Shown: positions 1 to 10,489, counted from the first letter of the stretch. The stretch: DNA of 64,000 nucleotides from Symsagittifera roscoffensis (GCF_963678635.1 NC_087062.1:58234129-58298128), one strand, 5' to 3'. A program made the numbers and translations. Notes: generated by a model from the sequence alone, not told the origin.

Positions 1-72
1 TGACGATCTAAGGTGAGACTTATAAATTAGGATAAAATTACTAAGCATTCAACCAGCAATGAGCGCTTAGTA

Positions 73-533
73 AACTTTCGATATGAAAGTAACGGAATAT
101 TTGTGCTCGGGGTGGGTTTTTTTTCTTCAGACAAATTTCGACTTTTTAACTAGCCATTTTTGACGGATTTTTTTTATATCATTCGAAAAGTATTGTTGTC
201 CTGAGCTCAAATTTGAAAAAATATTTCACCTGTGATCATTTTTCGTTAAGCTATTAACGCGTGAGCGGAGATTTAATCCGTCTTATAAAACGTTCCAAAT
301 TGGTTGAACGAAGCTTATTTGCCATAATTCATTTGTTACAAGGAACGAAATCTCTGTTTTTGTACTTTATATGGCGTGTGGGGGGATGATTTTCATAAAA
401 AATTTCAAATTTTAGAAAAAAAAATTTAATTTTATTTTATTTTATTTTATTTTTTATGCTCTTACTGCTGCTCCATAAACCTTAAAAGGCAGTCGGAACA
501 TTCAGGGCTTGGCCCTGATACGAGCAGTCTGGT
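73..533 (+). repeat. Family B stem-loop-ended repeat
   Basis: The left end carries the hairpin ACTTTCGATATGAAAGT followed by the conserved run AACGGAATATTTGTGCTCGG and a T-tract. The right end carries GGCAGTCGGAACATTCAGGG, a CAGGGC/GCCCTG hairpin and CGAGCAGTCT. The interior shares text with the other B copies (for example TTAACGCGTAAGCGGAGAT). There is an internal TTTTA microsatellite at about 430-455. No coding capacity and no obvious target duplication are seen. Confidence 0.8.
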
Positions 534-544
534 TTACTTTAAAG

Positions 545-894
545 ACTGCTGGGAACTTGCAATTCTTATGGGGGTTTGCCATTTTGATCCTTTTGGGACA
601 ATCAACGCGCAATATTTTTTGCGCTATTAACGCGTAAGCGGAGATTTAATCATTCTTAGAATTCGTTCCAAATTGTTTGAAGCAAGTTTTTGCCATAATT
701 GCTATGTTACTAGAATTGAAAATTATCTTTTTGTACTTTATATGGTTTGATCTTTAGAAAAATCTCAAATTAAATTAAAAATTCATTTTTTTTGGAAAAA
801 TTCATCAATTTTTATAAAGCGAACACTGCTTCATAGAACTTTTAAAAGCTGTCAGAACATTCACGGCTTAGCCATATTACGAGCTTTTTTGTTT
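545..894 (+). repeat. Family B repeat, left part missing
   Basis: This has the same interior as the copy at 73-533 (TTAACGCGTAAGCGGAGAT and the ATATGGTTTGATC block) and a decayed right end, with CAGAACATTCACGGCTTAGCC then TTACGAGC. It lacks the left hairpin, so it is a partial copy directly after the first unit. Confidence 0.65.
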
Positions 895-1067
895 CATTTT
901 GGGAGCCAAGAATGGCCAAAGATTTCTCGTAGCGTTTTTGGTAAGATATAATGGCAACGTTTTGTTTTACGTGAGACACTTTGTCTAAAAGCTACGATCG
1001 CTTTCAATGATCGGTGTTCAAGTTCCTTTGCCAATTATGGTGCAACTTAGGCAGTTTATTCACTCAT

Positions 1068-1571
1068 TGTTCTGACTTTCGAAGAAAACGGAATATTTAT
1101 GCTCGGTGTGGGTTTTTTTTATTCAATCAAATTTCGTCGATCGAAATAACAATTTTCAACAAAATTTTTTATACCCCATTGAAGATATCGACTTCCTGAG
1201 TTCAAATGTAAAAAGACATTTCACTTCAGATTTTTTTGGTAAAAATCTGGGGGTTTGAAAATTGCCAAATTTGCCATGTTTTGGAGAAATTATGCGCGCT
1301 TTGAAGAGTTTATTCATAATGCTAAGAGCGTACCGCGAATTATTTATGCGTGGCACAACGAAATCGTTCCAAATTGAATCAACAAAATCGTTCCAAATTG
1401 AATTGAGGCTAGCTAATTGGTGGTATTAATTTCGTACGACTCAACATTTTACACTTTGATATTTTTCAAAATGTACAGATTTCCAATATTTTCTTTCCCA
1501 AAACTATTCGATATGCATTACGGGACAGTCGGAACATTCAGGGCTTTGCCCTGATATACGAGCAGTCTTGT
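1068..1571 (+). repeat. Family B repeat, variant B2
   Basis: It begins TGTTCTGACTTTCGAAGAAAACGG and ends in a CAGGGCTTTGCCCTG hairpin plus ATATACGAGCAGTCTTGT. The interior differs from the main B form: it contains GAGAGCGTACCGCGAATTATT. The same variant recurs at 8433-8925. Its right end stops 12 bp before the 3' splice site of the serine-protease exon at 1584. Confidence 0.75.
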
Positions 1572-1583
1572 TGTTTCTTATAG

Positions 1584-1936
1584 CTGGATATCGTGGAGGA
1601 ACTGCTGGGTATGTTAAATATGACAAACGTCACGGCGAGGCTCAAGATTTAAACTGCATGAAAGGCTTCGGACTATGCAAGAGCGACTATGGAGCCCCTC
1701 TCATCTTTCGAAATCTTTCTTCGACCGAGCAGAGCGAATGTTTATTCGGACTTCATAGCTTCAGCTTGAGAGCCCCTTCTTATAACAATACGTTCAACCT
1801 TGTAGATGACTGTTCTGTTTATCAGTATCACTTCTTCGAGCATTTAAAATATTGGATTGAAACAACTTGCTTCAAGTATATGAAAATCCAAAAATGGAAG
1901 GTGCAATGGCCAAAAGAGGCATTTTCGACCGACTAA
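1584..1936 (+). CDS. Serine protease homologue (trypsin fold), last exon; partial
   Basis: The exon opens after a good acceptor (TGTTTCTTATAG at 1572-1583) with two bases completing a codon. It encodes about 117 residues and stops with TAA at 1934. It matches the C-terminal third of the S1 (chymotrypsin/trypsin) fold: an AGY-GG segment, a Cys-rich approach to the active site, then CKSDYGAPLIF where active enzymes have C-x-GDSGGPL. A later CLFGLHSF aligns with the usual L-x-GI-x-SW strand, and VYQYHFFEHLKYWIE fits the terminal VYT..-x-WI helix. The active-site serine position reads Tyr, so the product should be a non-catalytic homologue unless the alignment is off. Upstream exons carrying His and Asp are not found in the window and presumably lie to the left. 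The family call rests on motifs read by eye. Confidence 0.6.
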
Positions 1937-1990
1937 AAAGCTAATTCAGGCACTACTTCCTGTATTCATAATCCATTATTGAAACACTGT

Positions 1991-1996
1991 AATAAA
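1991..1996 (+). promoter_or_regulatory. Poly(A) signal of the serine protease homologue
   Basis: An AATAAA hexamer lies 55 bp after the stop codon at 1936, a normal distance for a short 3' UTR. Confidence 0.55.
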
Positions 1997-2321
1997 CAAT
2001 CTGATTCTATTTTGTTCTTGAAGTCGCTCTATGTTGTTCTGACAAAAAAAAAAACATTTTCAAAGTTATAGTTTAGAGATTTGCGAACTCATTGGTTTCT
2101 GCTTTGAAATTCATTCATTCACTCAAAAAGAATCCCTCTAGGTTGAAAGGCTTCAATCTCGCTATGGAATTTATGTCCAATTTTGCATCCTAGTCCAATT
2201 TTATTGTCGCGTTCTCTTGTTTAGAACTTTTCTTTCGAATCAGTTAAGTCTTAATTTTCATTACTTTCATTCTCATCAAAAAATAATTCTTGACTTATTT
2301 TTTCAAGGTAAGTCACGCAAG

Positions 2322-2690
2322 TTTAGGGATTTGACCCTCGGATCACTTAAAGGGTCCCCAGGTCCATTTTACGAAATTCATCATCAGAAACTAACCCTGT
2401 CTTTCTAAAGACATTATTTTGGCGCCAATATATACAAAAATTGAGCGGGAGCGTACGCTAAAAAATCAAATTTTTTGGCGAAACCTTTCCACAAAATCCC
2501 CCTAAACCTTAAAAGTAATTTTTGGCCTATGTTTTTTTTTAAATTGTCTGCGGTGCCAAAATATTTTTGCGGAATGGGGTCATTTTAAATGTAATGGGGA
2601 GCTCGGGAAATCAATTTGGTACACCTAAAAAACGCGCTTCGAGAAAATCCTAAATCCGCCTCCTCGCCCTCTGGTGTTGCCAAAGATTCA
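2322..2690. mobile_element. Family F, hAT-like DNA transposon remnant
   Basis: The right end reads GAGAAAATCCTAAATCCGCC, the inverse of the common hAT terminus CAGGGGCGGATYTAGGATTTTC. The interior shares blocks with the pieces at 11578-11873 and 44006-44160: GACCCTCGGATCA...AAAGGGTCCC, and the GGGGAGCTCGGGAAATCAATTTGG block. It is non-coding and has no clean left terminus. Confidence 0.5.
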
Positions 2691-3024
2691 CGGCCTGGGC
2701 TATAAATTTCCAAGCAAAAATATGAGCGTCAATCTAGCATGGATAGTTTTGTAAATAAAAGACCACTTTTACTAAAAACCACAAATAGAGGCATGTTTTG
2801 GTACCACTGATTAGGAACTACATATTCTTTCAAAAAAATTTCTCGTGTTCTTGTTTTATTCTTTTGTTAAAAGGTGCTTGATATAGGTAAAAATCGAAAA
2901 AAGTATTGCTAACAGTAGTAAAGATAATATCAAAGTTATAGTAGAGTCAAAATAAGTGTTTCGTTTCCTTAATAAATTTGTGCGAAAGAGTATCAGAAAA
3001 TTAATCAAAAATAGTCGTATAAGG
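2691..3024. other. Unassigned AT-rich sequence
   Basis: I see no coding signal, tandem structure or similarity to the named repeat families here. Confidence 0.4.
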
Positions 3025-3215
3025 GCTAAACAATGAATGTTCCGACTGCATTCTAAAGTTTAGGTATCAGTATTTATTAAGAAAAAAAACGGTTCGACTT
3101 TTTTGAAAAACGCTAAAAAAATTTGAGTTTTTTTTTGAATATCATCCCCCATGCGCTATGTAAAATACGAAGGGATAAATTTTGCAAATAGCAAACAAAT
3201 GAATAGACTAAAAAG
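3025..3215 (-). repeat. Family B right-end fragment, inverted
   Basis: It starts with the inverted B right end (TGAATGTTCCGACTGCATTC) and runs through the ATCATCCCCCATGCGC block found in the middle of other inverted B copies (compare 7680-7700). Confidence 0.55.
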
Positions 3216-3225
3216 CAAGCCTCAT

Positions 3226-3732
3226 TGCTCTGACTTTCGTAACGAAAGTAACGGAAAATTTGTGCTCGGGTGGGTTTTTTCTTCAGACTTTTTGACGAGC
3301 AATTTTTGACGGAAATTTTTTTATATCATTCAAAAAAAATTGTTAACTTGAGCTTAAATTTGCAAAGATATTTTACCAGTGATCCTTTTTCGTAGAGTTA
3401 TGGGGGTTTAAAAATTGCCATTTTAGCCAATTTGGGACTATTAATGCGCCATACATTTCGCGCTATTAACGCATAAGCGGAGATTTAATCCGTCAAAGAA
3501 ATCGTTCCAAATTAGTTGCAGGAAGATTATTGGCCATAATTGATTTGTTACTAGGAGCAAAATTTATCACTTTGTACTTTATTTGGCATGTGGGAGATGA
3601 TTTTATCAAATAATCCCAAATTCAATTTTTTAATTTATATATTGAATTTGATTTTTTCTTTTTATTACAGCTCCATAGACCATAAAAGGCAGTCGGAACA
3701 TTCAGAGTTTTGAATGATATGAACAATGTTGT
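3226..3732 (+). repeat. Family B repeat
   Basis: The left end TGCTCTGACTTTCGTAACGA forms the hairpin ACTTTCGTAACGAAAGT. The interior has the TTAACGCATAAGCGGAGAT block, and the right end GCAGTCGGAACATTCAGAG is decayed, with the terminal hairpin degenerate. Confidence 0.75.
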
Positions 3733-3756
3733 TTAAGTTAGGAACAGTTTATAGAA

Positions 3757-4035
3757 CAGATTATATCTCCGCTGACACGTTATAAGCACAAAATATATCG
3801 CGCGTTATTTATCCTAAATAGGCCAAACTGTCATTCTTTAAGCCTTCATAATTTTACAAAAAAATAATCAAAGGTCTAAGCGACTTATTTCTTAATTTGA
3901 GCTCAAGAAAAAAACCTTAAAAATGATTTTAAAATTCTGCCAAAAATACCTATTTAAAAAATCAAAAATTGTCCAGAGAAAAATTACCCCGAGCACAAAC
4001 ACAAACACTCCGCCACTTTCTACAAAAGTCGGAAC
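3757..4035 (-). repeat. Family B repeat, inverted and truncated
   Basis: The inverted interior (ATATCTCCGCTGACACGTTA) leads to CCGAGCACAAACAC, a CACTTTCTACAAAAG hairpin remnant and GTCGGAACA at the end. The B right end is missing. Confidence 0.65.
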
Positions 4036-4044
4036 ACAAAGAAT

Positions 4045-4380
4045 AAACTCTATCGAGTTAGTGGTTTTTTTTGTTACAACAACTACGCAGTTTTGACGAA
4101 AAAATTTTATAACATCTGAAAAATATTGTTATCTGCGGCTCAATTTTTAAAAATGTCGCCTGTGATCATTTCTACCGTTATGGGGTTTTCAAAATTGCTA
4201 ATTCGGCCAATTTGGGATAATTAACGAGCAATATGTGGCTTTCTTTTAGGACGCGTAATTGGCCGATTATTGCATTCCAAATTAAATAGATTAGGCATTT
4301 GGTCTAATTGTTAGGAAGTTGCTGAATACAACCCATTATTGCGCACATTAACTTGTAAGGAATGAAATAAAAGAAAAAAA
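4045..4380 (+). repeat. Degenerate family B fragment
   Basis: The TTTTTTTGTTACAACAACTACGC and TGACGAAAAAATTTTATAAC stretches follow the B layout after its T-tract, then GGGTTTTCAAAATTGC and GGCCAATTTGGG. Both terminal hairpins are gone. Confidence 0.4.
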
Positions 4381-5330
4381 TTAAAAACTACTCTGTTTTT
4401 TCCATTTTTTTGTCAATTACTCAATCAAAATTGTTCTAACTGGTCCTAAAATGGTTTAAAAACATTCAAGGCATCTCAGAAACAATCAATCTTTTTCGTT
4501 GTTTAAGACTAAATGACACAAAATTCACTGAGAAACTGAACAATTTAATTCTACTGTAGTTTTGATTTGAATAGCCACTACTTTGAGAGTCAGTACTTTG
4601 GAAGCAATTTTGGTGATAACACTTTTGAACCCTTAGGACCTTTTTCCAGGTTGCCTAAAATCCACATGGAAAAAAATTGGGTCTGCCATATTTCCTACCA
4701 AACATTTTGTGGATCTGGTTGAAAACGAAGGGTAGCCGGCTAGTTTGCAAGTAAAGTAGTGCAAAATGTTCTGGTTCTGTTAGTCATTGCTTGGTGGAGG
4801 AATGTGGCGCCATTTTTATCAGAAGTTAAATTGCAGAAATCAGATAATGTTAATTTGAAAAAACAAATTCCTTGTAAAATTAAGCTTAGCTTTTTCAGAC
4901 TTTTTAACCTCTTACTCTTATTCAAAAAGTCATTCTCGGTAGATTTTGAGATGAAATTAATAACTATTCAGACCACTTTTTTCTAAGCTGAAAGATTTCC
5001 CTAAATTATGTTTTTGGAGTCCGAATTACGACTGAAACGGTTTTAATGTCAAATTAATTACCTGAATGGCAACAAATTATCAACAAAAAACAAAATCAGG
5101 CTGAAAAATTATTCTCAAGCCCCAAAAACTTTTGTCAGTATTTCGAGTTATTGCTTAGTTGCAATAATCAATGGCCAAATTTTTCTGCTTAGTTTTATGA
5201 AAATAATTTTGTACCGGTTAAGGATAAATGACAAGCAGATGGCTCTGATATAGACAATAAACTTATTTGTCAATTAAATCAAAACATAAAACAAACAATT
5301 TCAAACTTGTTCATCTTTAGATCATTTTTT
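4381..5330. other. Unassigned AT-rich sequence
   Basis: Only short open frames are present and none resembles a protein I recognise. No repeat-family similarity is obvious. Confidence 0.4.
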
Positions 5331-5599
5331 TATCTACGGGATTGTAGCGATAAGTATGTGAATTTATTAGCACGCTCAATTTGCTCCAGTTAGGTGTTCA
5401 TTCAGTCGCAGAATGAGTTAGTTAGCCTTTGCTGTCCTTTACTTTTTGAAATCAGTTTTTAATTGAAGAATTAAAAACTTATTTTCTCTTAAGATAACAT
5501 TCGGCAGCATGCACGCTATTTGAGAAAATAAGCGTCAGTAAACAAATTTTGAAATAGTGTGCTTCCTCCTTAACAGGGGCATGTTATTAGGTACACGGT

Positions 5600-5734
5600 C
5601 TAATAGATCTTCGTTAACTGCCTGGTTATCAAATTTTCCAGCCAAACTGCGTTCACATTCTCAATTAGCCGCCAAATAGCGTCTCTTTTAATTGGTTCAC
5701 TTGTAATGTTTTGCAGTACTTCCTCACTTATTGT
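5600..5734 (-). CDS. Possible 3'-terminal exon, unknown protein
   Basis: The minus strand is open for about 45 residues to a TAG at 5600-5602, reading SEEVLQNITSEPIKRDAIW, then a segment with RLIENVNAVWLENLI. The composition (W, R and E helical pattern) looks more protein-like than the surrounding AT-rich frames. An AATAAA on the same strand lies 235 bp downstream (5363-5368), as expected for a last exon. The upstream side is cut off by the family-B unit beginning at 5735, so any acceptor may be displaced or lost. I do not recognise the product. It could be a pseudogene scrap or a chance frame. Confidence 0.25.
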   Translation of the reverse strand, partial: TISEEVLQNITSEPIKRDAIWRLIENVNAVWLENLITRQLTKIY

Positions 5735-6743
5735 TGTTCCGAGTTCCATAACAAAAGTAATGGAATATTTGCTCGGGTGGTTTTTTTCTTCAGACAAATT
5801 TCGACTTTTTAGCTAGCCATTTTTGACGGAATTTCTTCGTTATCTTTCAAAAAGTATTGTTGCCCTGAGCTTAAATTTGAAAAAAAATTTCACCTGTAAT
5901 CCTTCTTTGTAAAGTGATGCAGGCCCCAGGTTTGAAGATTGACATTTTGGCCCATTTGGGATATATTTAGCGCTTGTAACACGTGGCAGAGACTCTATCT
6001 GTATTAGAAATCGTTCCAAATTAGTTGAAAGAAGCTTATTTGCCTTAATTGATCTGTTACTAGGAGCGAAATTTATCGCTTTGTTCTTTATATGGCTTGT
6101 GGGGTGATGATTCTTACAAAAAGTCTCAAATTTTGAAAAAATAAAATTTTTTTATTACTTTTAATTTTCTATTGTTATTACTGCTCCATAAACCTTAAAA
6201 GGTAGTCGGAACATTCAGGGCAGGGCTTCCGTAAAAATAATGGTAGGGGCCCCATTATGGCCATAAATAATGGAGGGAAAGGACACAAAGTATGGGCATT
6301 ATGTATGTAACTGCCTCCGATTATGGCATTAATTTAGGGATGACGTAACCCCATTATGTAAAACAAATAGTGAGCGGTGGAATCTCTCATACGGGAAGGA
6401 CCGAATGCGCGAAAATAAAAAACACACGTGGATTGCTTCGAAAAAGCATGACTCCACATCAACTTGAGGCTACTCTTTTCTTAAAAGTCAATAAAGGGCT
6501 TTGGGATGCTAGACTCGTTTGAAAAATTTTGTAAAATTGAATAATTTGTTTTGATTTTTCATTCAAAATTATGGAACGAATAAAACCCCATAATGGCGAT
6601 TATTTATTTTTCGTGAGCGATTATGGAAATAAAAGGGGGAAAAAGGACGATTATGGCATAATGTATGGCGGAAACCCTATTATATGGCCATATATTTTGC
6701 GGAACCCTGATTCAGGGCTTCGCCTTTACCCGAGCAGTCTTGT
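5735..6743 (+). repeat. Family B repeat interrupted by a hAT MITE
   Basis: The B unit starts TGTTCCGAGTTCCATAACAA and reaches GGTAGTCGGAACATTCAGGG at 6220. It resumes at 6710 with ATTCAGGGCTTCGCC and CGAGCAGTCTTGT. The 489 bp in between are a younger insertion listed separately. The B unit must therefore be older than that MITE. Confidence 0.8.
6221..6709. mobile_element. hAT-type MITE, 489 bp, with 8-bp target duplication
   Basis: The ends are CAGGGCTTCCGTAAAAATAA and, inverted, CAGGGTTCCGCAAAATATAT: imperfect terminal inverted repeats starting with the hAT hallmark CAGGG. The target duplication ATTCAGGG is exact on both sides (6213-6220 and 6710-6717), and 8 bp is the hAT length. The interior repeats CCATTATGGCCATAAATAAT-like text, is internally symmetric, and has no transposase. 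It would need a hAT transposase supplied elsewhere. Confidence 0.8.
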
Positions 6744-6746
6744 ATA

Positions 6747-7538
6747 ACAATATATTTCACTGCCTAGATCAAATCAGTCTGCTTGTTATTGAGCCGGTTA
6801 AATAAATTACGTTAATATAGCTCATCAACTATAAAACAAAGCTTGTTTTTGACTGGCTTTTCAGCTCTTTAAAGAAATACATGGTGTAATAATTCTGATA
6901 CTGAACTAAATGCATTTTTTAGACATTTTCTCTTCTGAAATTCTTGCTATTTTACAAACGAATCTGAGGCGATTAAAATAGGTAATTCATGATTGAAATT
7001 AGTGCTAAGTAAAGATGATAAACCTTTTCACAATCACAATAGAGTTTAATTGGAGCTCAGTTTTATAACGAAATTCCTGTCATTTCATTTTTAAGAAAAG
7101 GAAAAAATCAAACCAAAAAAATCAGTGTTCTTGAATCGACAAGAAGTCTCTATGAAGATAACACACCCAATTGAAGCGGGACAAAATTTTCTTGACGTAC
7201 CTGATATCGGGCGAAAAACAACCCCACTAACTTTAAAATTTCTTTTTCTCACTCCATGACGTCGTCGAAAATACAAATGCAACTATTTGCTTTTTTATTG
7301 TTTTTAGTTACAAACTGCAAAAATCATTCGTTAGTAAAAACAAAAAAAAAATATTTGCAAAACTAGACAAGCAAAATTAAATTTATCGTGGTTCTTTTGC
7401 TTTTCAATAAGTCTATCTTGCAAAAAATCAGGATCAGGTTAAAACATGAAAAAATGCTAACCAATTTTTCTCAAATCTGGGAGTTTTTTAAACTATAATG
7501 TTTCAAAGCCATATCTGACAAAAGTAACAGCGAATTGA
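6747..7538. other. Unassigned AT-rich sequence
   Basis: There are no convincing open frames. A few GC-richer patches around 7140-7270 give a minus-strand frame, but its residues match nothing I know. Confidence 0.4.
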
Positions 7539-8080
7539 ACAAGACTGCTCGTATCAGGGCGAAGCCTTGAATATTCCGACTGCCTTTTGAGGTTTATTGA
7601 GCAGCAGTAAAACATAAAAAAAATTAAATGAAATAAAATAAAATGAATTTTTTTTTCCCAAAAATTTGAAGTTTTTTAATGAAAATCATCTCCCCACACG
7701 CCATATAAAGTACAAAAAGATAGATTTCGTTCCTTGTAACAAATCAATTATGGCAAATAAGCTTCGTTCAACCAATTTGGAACGATTTATAAGACGGATT
7801 AAATCTCCGCTTACGCGTTAATAGCGCGAATTATATTGCGCGTTAATTGTCCCAAATTGGTCAAAATTACCAAAATAGCAATCTTTAAACCTTCATAACT
7901 TTACGAAAAAAGGTCACAGGTGAAATATCTTTTCAAATTTAAGCTCAAGACACCAATGGCTTTTGAATGATATTAAAAATTCCGTCAAAAATGGCTAGTT
8001 AAAAAGTCGAAATTTGTCTGAAGAAAAAAAAACCACCCGAGCACAAATATTCCGTTACTTTCGTATCGAAAGTCGGAACA
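7539..8080 (-). repeat. Family B repeat, inverted, full length
   Basis: It begins with the inverted right end ACAAGACTGCTCGTATCAGG and a CAGGGC/GCCTTG hairpin. It ends with ACTTTCGTATCGAAAGT and GTCGGAACA. At 542 bp it is one of the most intact copies, and it contains the inverted TTACGCGTTAATAGCGCG block. It has no coding capacity. Confidence 0.8.
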
Positions 8081-8211
8081 ACAACGTTTATTTTGATTTG
8101 AACATGACGCAGAAAGTAAAACCGAATGCAACAAACTTGACTCTATTTGAATAAATTTTATAATGAATTGGACCAACTCCAAACAATTCCTATAAAAACT
8201 GAAAAATCTAA

Positions 8212-8412
8212 AATGCAAAAACAAGTATATCAAAACATTCAAATGAAGCAAAGCTAGCAATTATTGATGCTGCTCAGAATAGAGACGACATCGTTGAGAT
8301 TACGAAAATCCTTGGCGTGACTTGTTCCACCACATATAATGTTCTTAATTCCTTTATGTTTGGCGGTGAAGAAGAAAAAAGGCTAAATAAGGGAGGGTTC
8401 AAATTATTACGC
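8212..8412 (+). pseudogene. Transposase-type helix-turn-helix fragment
   Basis: An open plus-strand frame encodes about 67 residues including KLAIIDAAQNRDDIVEITKI, then LGVTCSTTYNVLN and a basic KRLNKGG tail. The pattern (R/K-x-x-II-A, a spacer, LG(V/I)-x-x-x-T-x-Y helix-turn-helix, then a K-x-GG linker) is like the N-terminal DNA-binding part of DDE transposases of the IS630/Tc1 type. There is no catalytic domain: the frame runs straight into the B2 repeat starting at 8433. It is therefore a decayed DNA-transposon scrap or, less likely, an exon. Confidence 0.4.
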
Positions 8413-8432
8413 TGTTCATTGATCAATGTTTT

Positions 8433-8925
8433 TGTTCCGACTTTCGAAGAAAACGGAATATTTATGCTCGGTGTGGTTTTTTTATTCAATTAATTTTCAC
8501 CGATCGAAATAATAATTTTCAACAGAATTTTTTCATACACCATTGAAGATTTTGACTTGTGAGTTGAAATCGAAAAAGATATTTTGCCTCCGATTATTTT
8601 TTCTGAAGTTCTGGGGGTTCGAAGTTACACAAATTGGCCATGTTCTGGACTAAATTATGCGCCTTTTGAAGAGTTTATTCATAGTGCTGAGAGCGTATTG
8701 CGAATTATTCATGCGTGGCGAATTATCCCGCACAACAAAATCGTTCCAAAATGAATTGAGGCTAGCTAATTGTTCGTATTAATTTCGTACGACTCTACAT
8801 TTAACACATTGATATTGTCCAAAATGTATAGGTTTTCATTATTTTCTTTACCCAAAAACTATTCGATATGAACTAAGGGACAGTCAGAACATTCAGGGCT
8901 TTGCGCTGATTACGAGCAGTCTTGT
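8433..8925 (+). repeat. Family B repeat, variant B2
   Basis: The start is TGTTCCGACTTTCGAAGAAA. The interior, with GAGAGCGTATTGCGAATTATT and a GCGTGGCGAATTATCCCGCAC palindrome-like block, closely matches 1068-1571. The end is ATTCAGGGCTTTGCGCTG then TTACGAGCAGTCTTGT. Confidence 0.8.
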
Positions 8926-9789
8926 CTTATTTTTTGGCTATGTTGTCCAATTTAGAGCAAAGTTTGTTCAAATTTTTTTTATTTTTGACCTAAGTTCAAT
9001 TCAACTAAGCTTTGTTCAATCTGGTGTTATTTTTGACAGATATGGCGTTGAAAAGCTATTTCATTATGGAATCCCAAATAAGACAAAATTGGCTTTAATA
9101 TCAAGTTTTTAGCGTTTGTCCTATCTTGTGTTAATAAAAATCCTTCTGAAAACATCATTCTAATTGATGTTTAAAAAAATTTATTTAAGTTGAGAGCTGT
9201 TTCCACGCCATTTGCACTTGATATTGAATAGACACTAGTGCAAACAAAAAAGTGCTCAAAACAATCGGCAAAGTTGTTCATAAAAACACCCGTATCATCG
9301 AAAATGTGCACCCATTTTTTTTTTCGAAAAACTGCCTCTGCTGTAAGTAGAGTAGCTCAAACTCCAATTCAGACCAACGTTTCCGAGGAACCACTGCCAA
9401 TTACCAAAAAAGTTTAAGCGAACGCCACATTGACTAGGATTACTTCAATTCCACAAAAAGATGAATTTGAAAAAAAAAAACCGCCAAAATCTATAGCAGT
9501 GACGCGTGGAGGTTTAAACAGCGGGGCGGAGGTTTTACCTTGAACTGTTTAGAAAGAGGGAAAGATGGTATTTTATTTCCGTTTCCTTGATATTATGCAA
9601 TCCATCTCTTCGAGAAAAACCTATTTCATACCTTTCGAGATTTTTTGAATAAAGTTTAGCGAGAACTTCTTCTCTACGGATTCCCGATAAACACACAAAA
9701 GGAATTTTTCAGCGAAAATTCTGTTGCTATTTATAACTTTTCGCTTTAAAAAGTTCCGACTATAGAATGAATTGGTACAATATAACTTA
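8926..9789. other. Unassigned AT-rich sequence
   Basis: No gene, tandem array or named repeat is recognised. Confidence 0.4.
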
Positions 9790-10189
9790 ACACGACTACT
9801 CGTATAAGAGCGAAGTCCTGAATGTTCCGACTGCCTTTTAAGGTCTGTGGAGCAGTGTTTATTTTAAAAATTTTTATTTTTTCAAACAACTGAAAAAAAA
9901 TTTAAGTCTCCGATAATTTTTTGAGATTTTTTGAGAAACTATCATCCCACCCACCATATAGAGTACAAAGTGGTAAATAATTATGTCAAATTTGCAATCT
10001 TTTAACCCCAATACTTTACAAAAAATGATCATGTAAAAAAATCCTGTCAAAATTGAGCTTGAGACAACATTACCTTTCTCTCGACCAGAACAAATACTCA
10101 AAAGTTTCTAATTAAAAAGTCGAAATTGGTCTAGAGAAAAAAACAACCCGAGCACAAATAATCCTTCACTTTCTTCAAAAGTCGGAACA
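9790..10189 (-). repeat. Family B repeat, inverted, with internal deletion
   Basis: It starts ACACGACTACTCGTATAAGA, continues CCTGAATGTTCCGACTGCC, and ends CCCGAGCACAAATAATCC, a CTTTCTTCAAAAG hairpin remnant and GTCGGAACA. At about 400 bp it is shorter than the intact 540-bp copies. Confidence 0.7.
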
Positions 10190-10215
10190 AAAATAATAAA
10201 TTCGTTTTTTTTTGT

Positions 10216-10291
10216 TTTATCAAAACATAGCAAACAACTGTTATAAATGCATCGAGAAAACATCATAGAGATAGCTAAGCATGTCGAGTGA
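10216..10291 (+). pseudogene. Second, frameshifted helix-turn-helix remnant
   Basis: Across one frame change the text reads TTVINAS then RENIIEIAKHVE. This parallels AIIDAAQNRDDIVEITKIL in the fragment at 8212-8412. Like that fragment it lies just beyond the GTCGGAACA end of an inverted B copy. Confidence 0.25.
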
Positions 10292-10489
10292 TGCCTTTAA
10301 GCAAATTTTAAGTTCAGATAAAACCAAGTCACACGCTCATGACTGAAACTCATTTGGGCTCATTGAAAGTCTGCTTATAACAGTTAATCAAATTCAAGGT
10401 TTTCCAAATTGTTTGTTTTTGGAGATACAATAACAACTATTCCAATAAAGGAAACATTTTTGTCTCTCTATTTTTTCGTGGTATATTGT

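Noticed and set aside
7091-7282. Minus-strand frame of 63 residues
   Set aside because: It looks slightly less AT-biased than its surroundings but has no recognisable domain, splice context or poly(A) signal.
73-8925. Calling family B Helitrons
   Set aside because: A 3' hairpin is present, but the ends are not TC...CTRR and there is an additional 5' hairpin; no Rep/helicase sequence is present.
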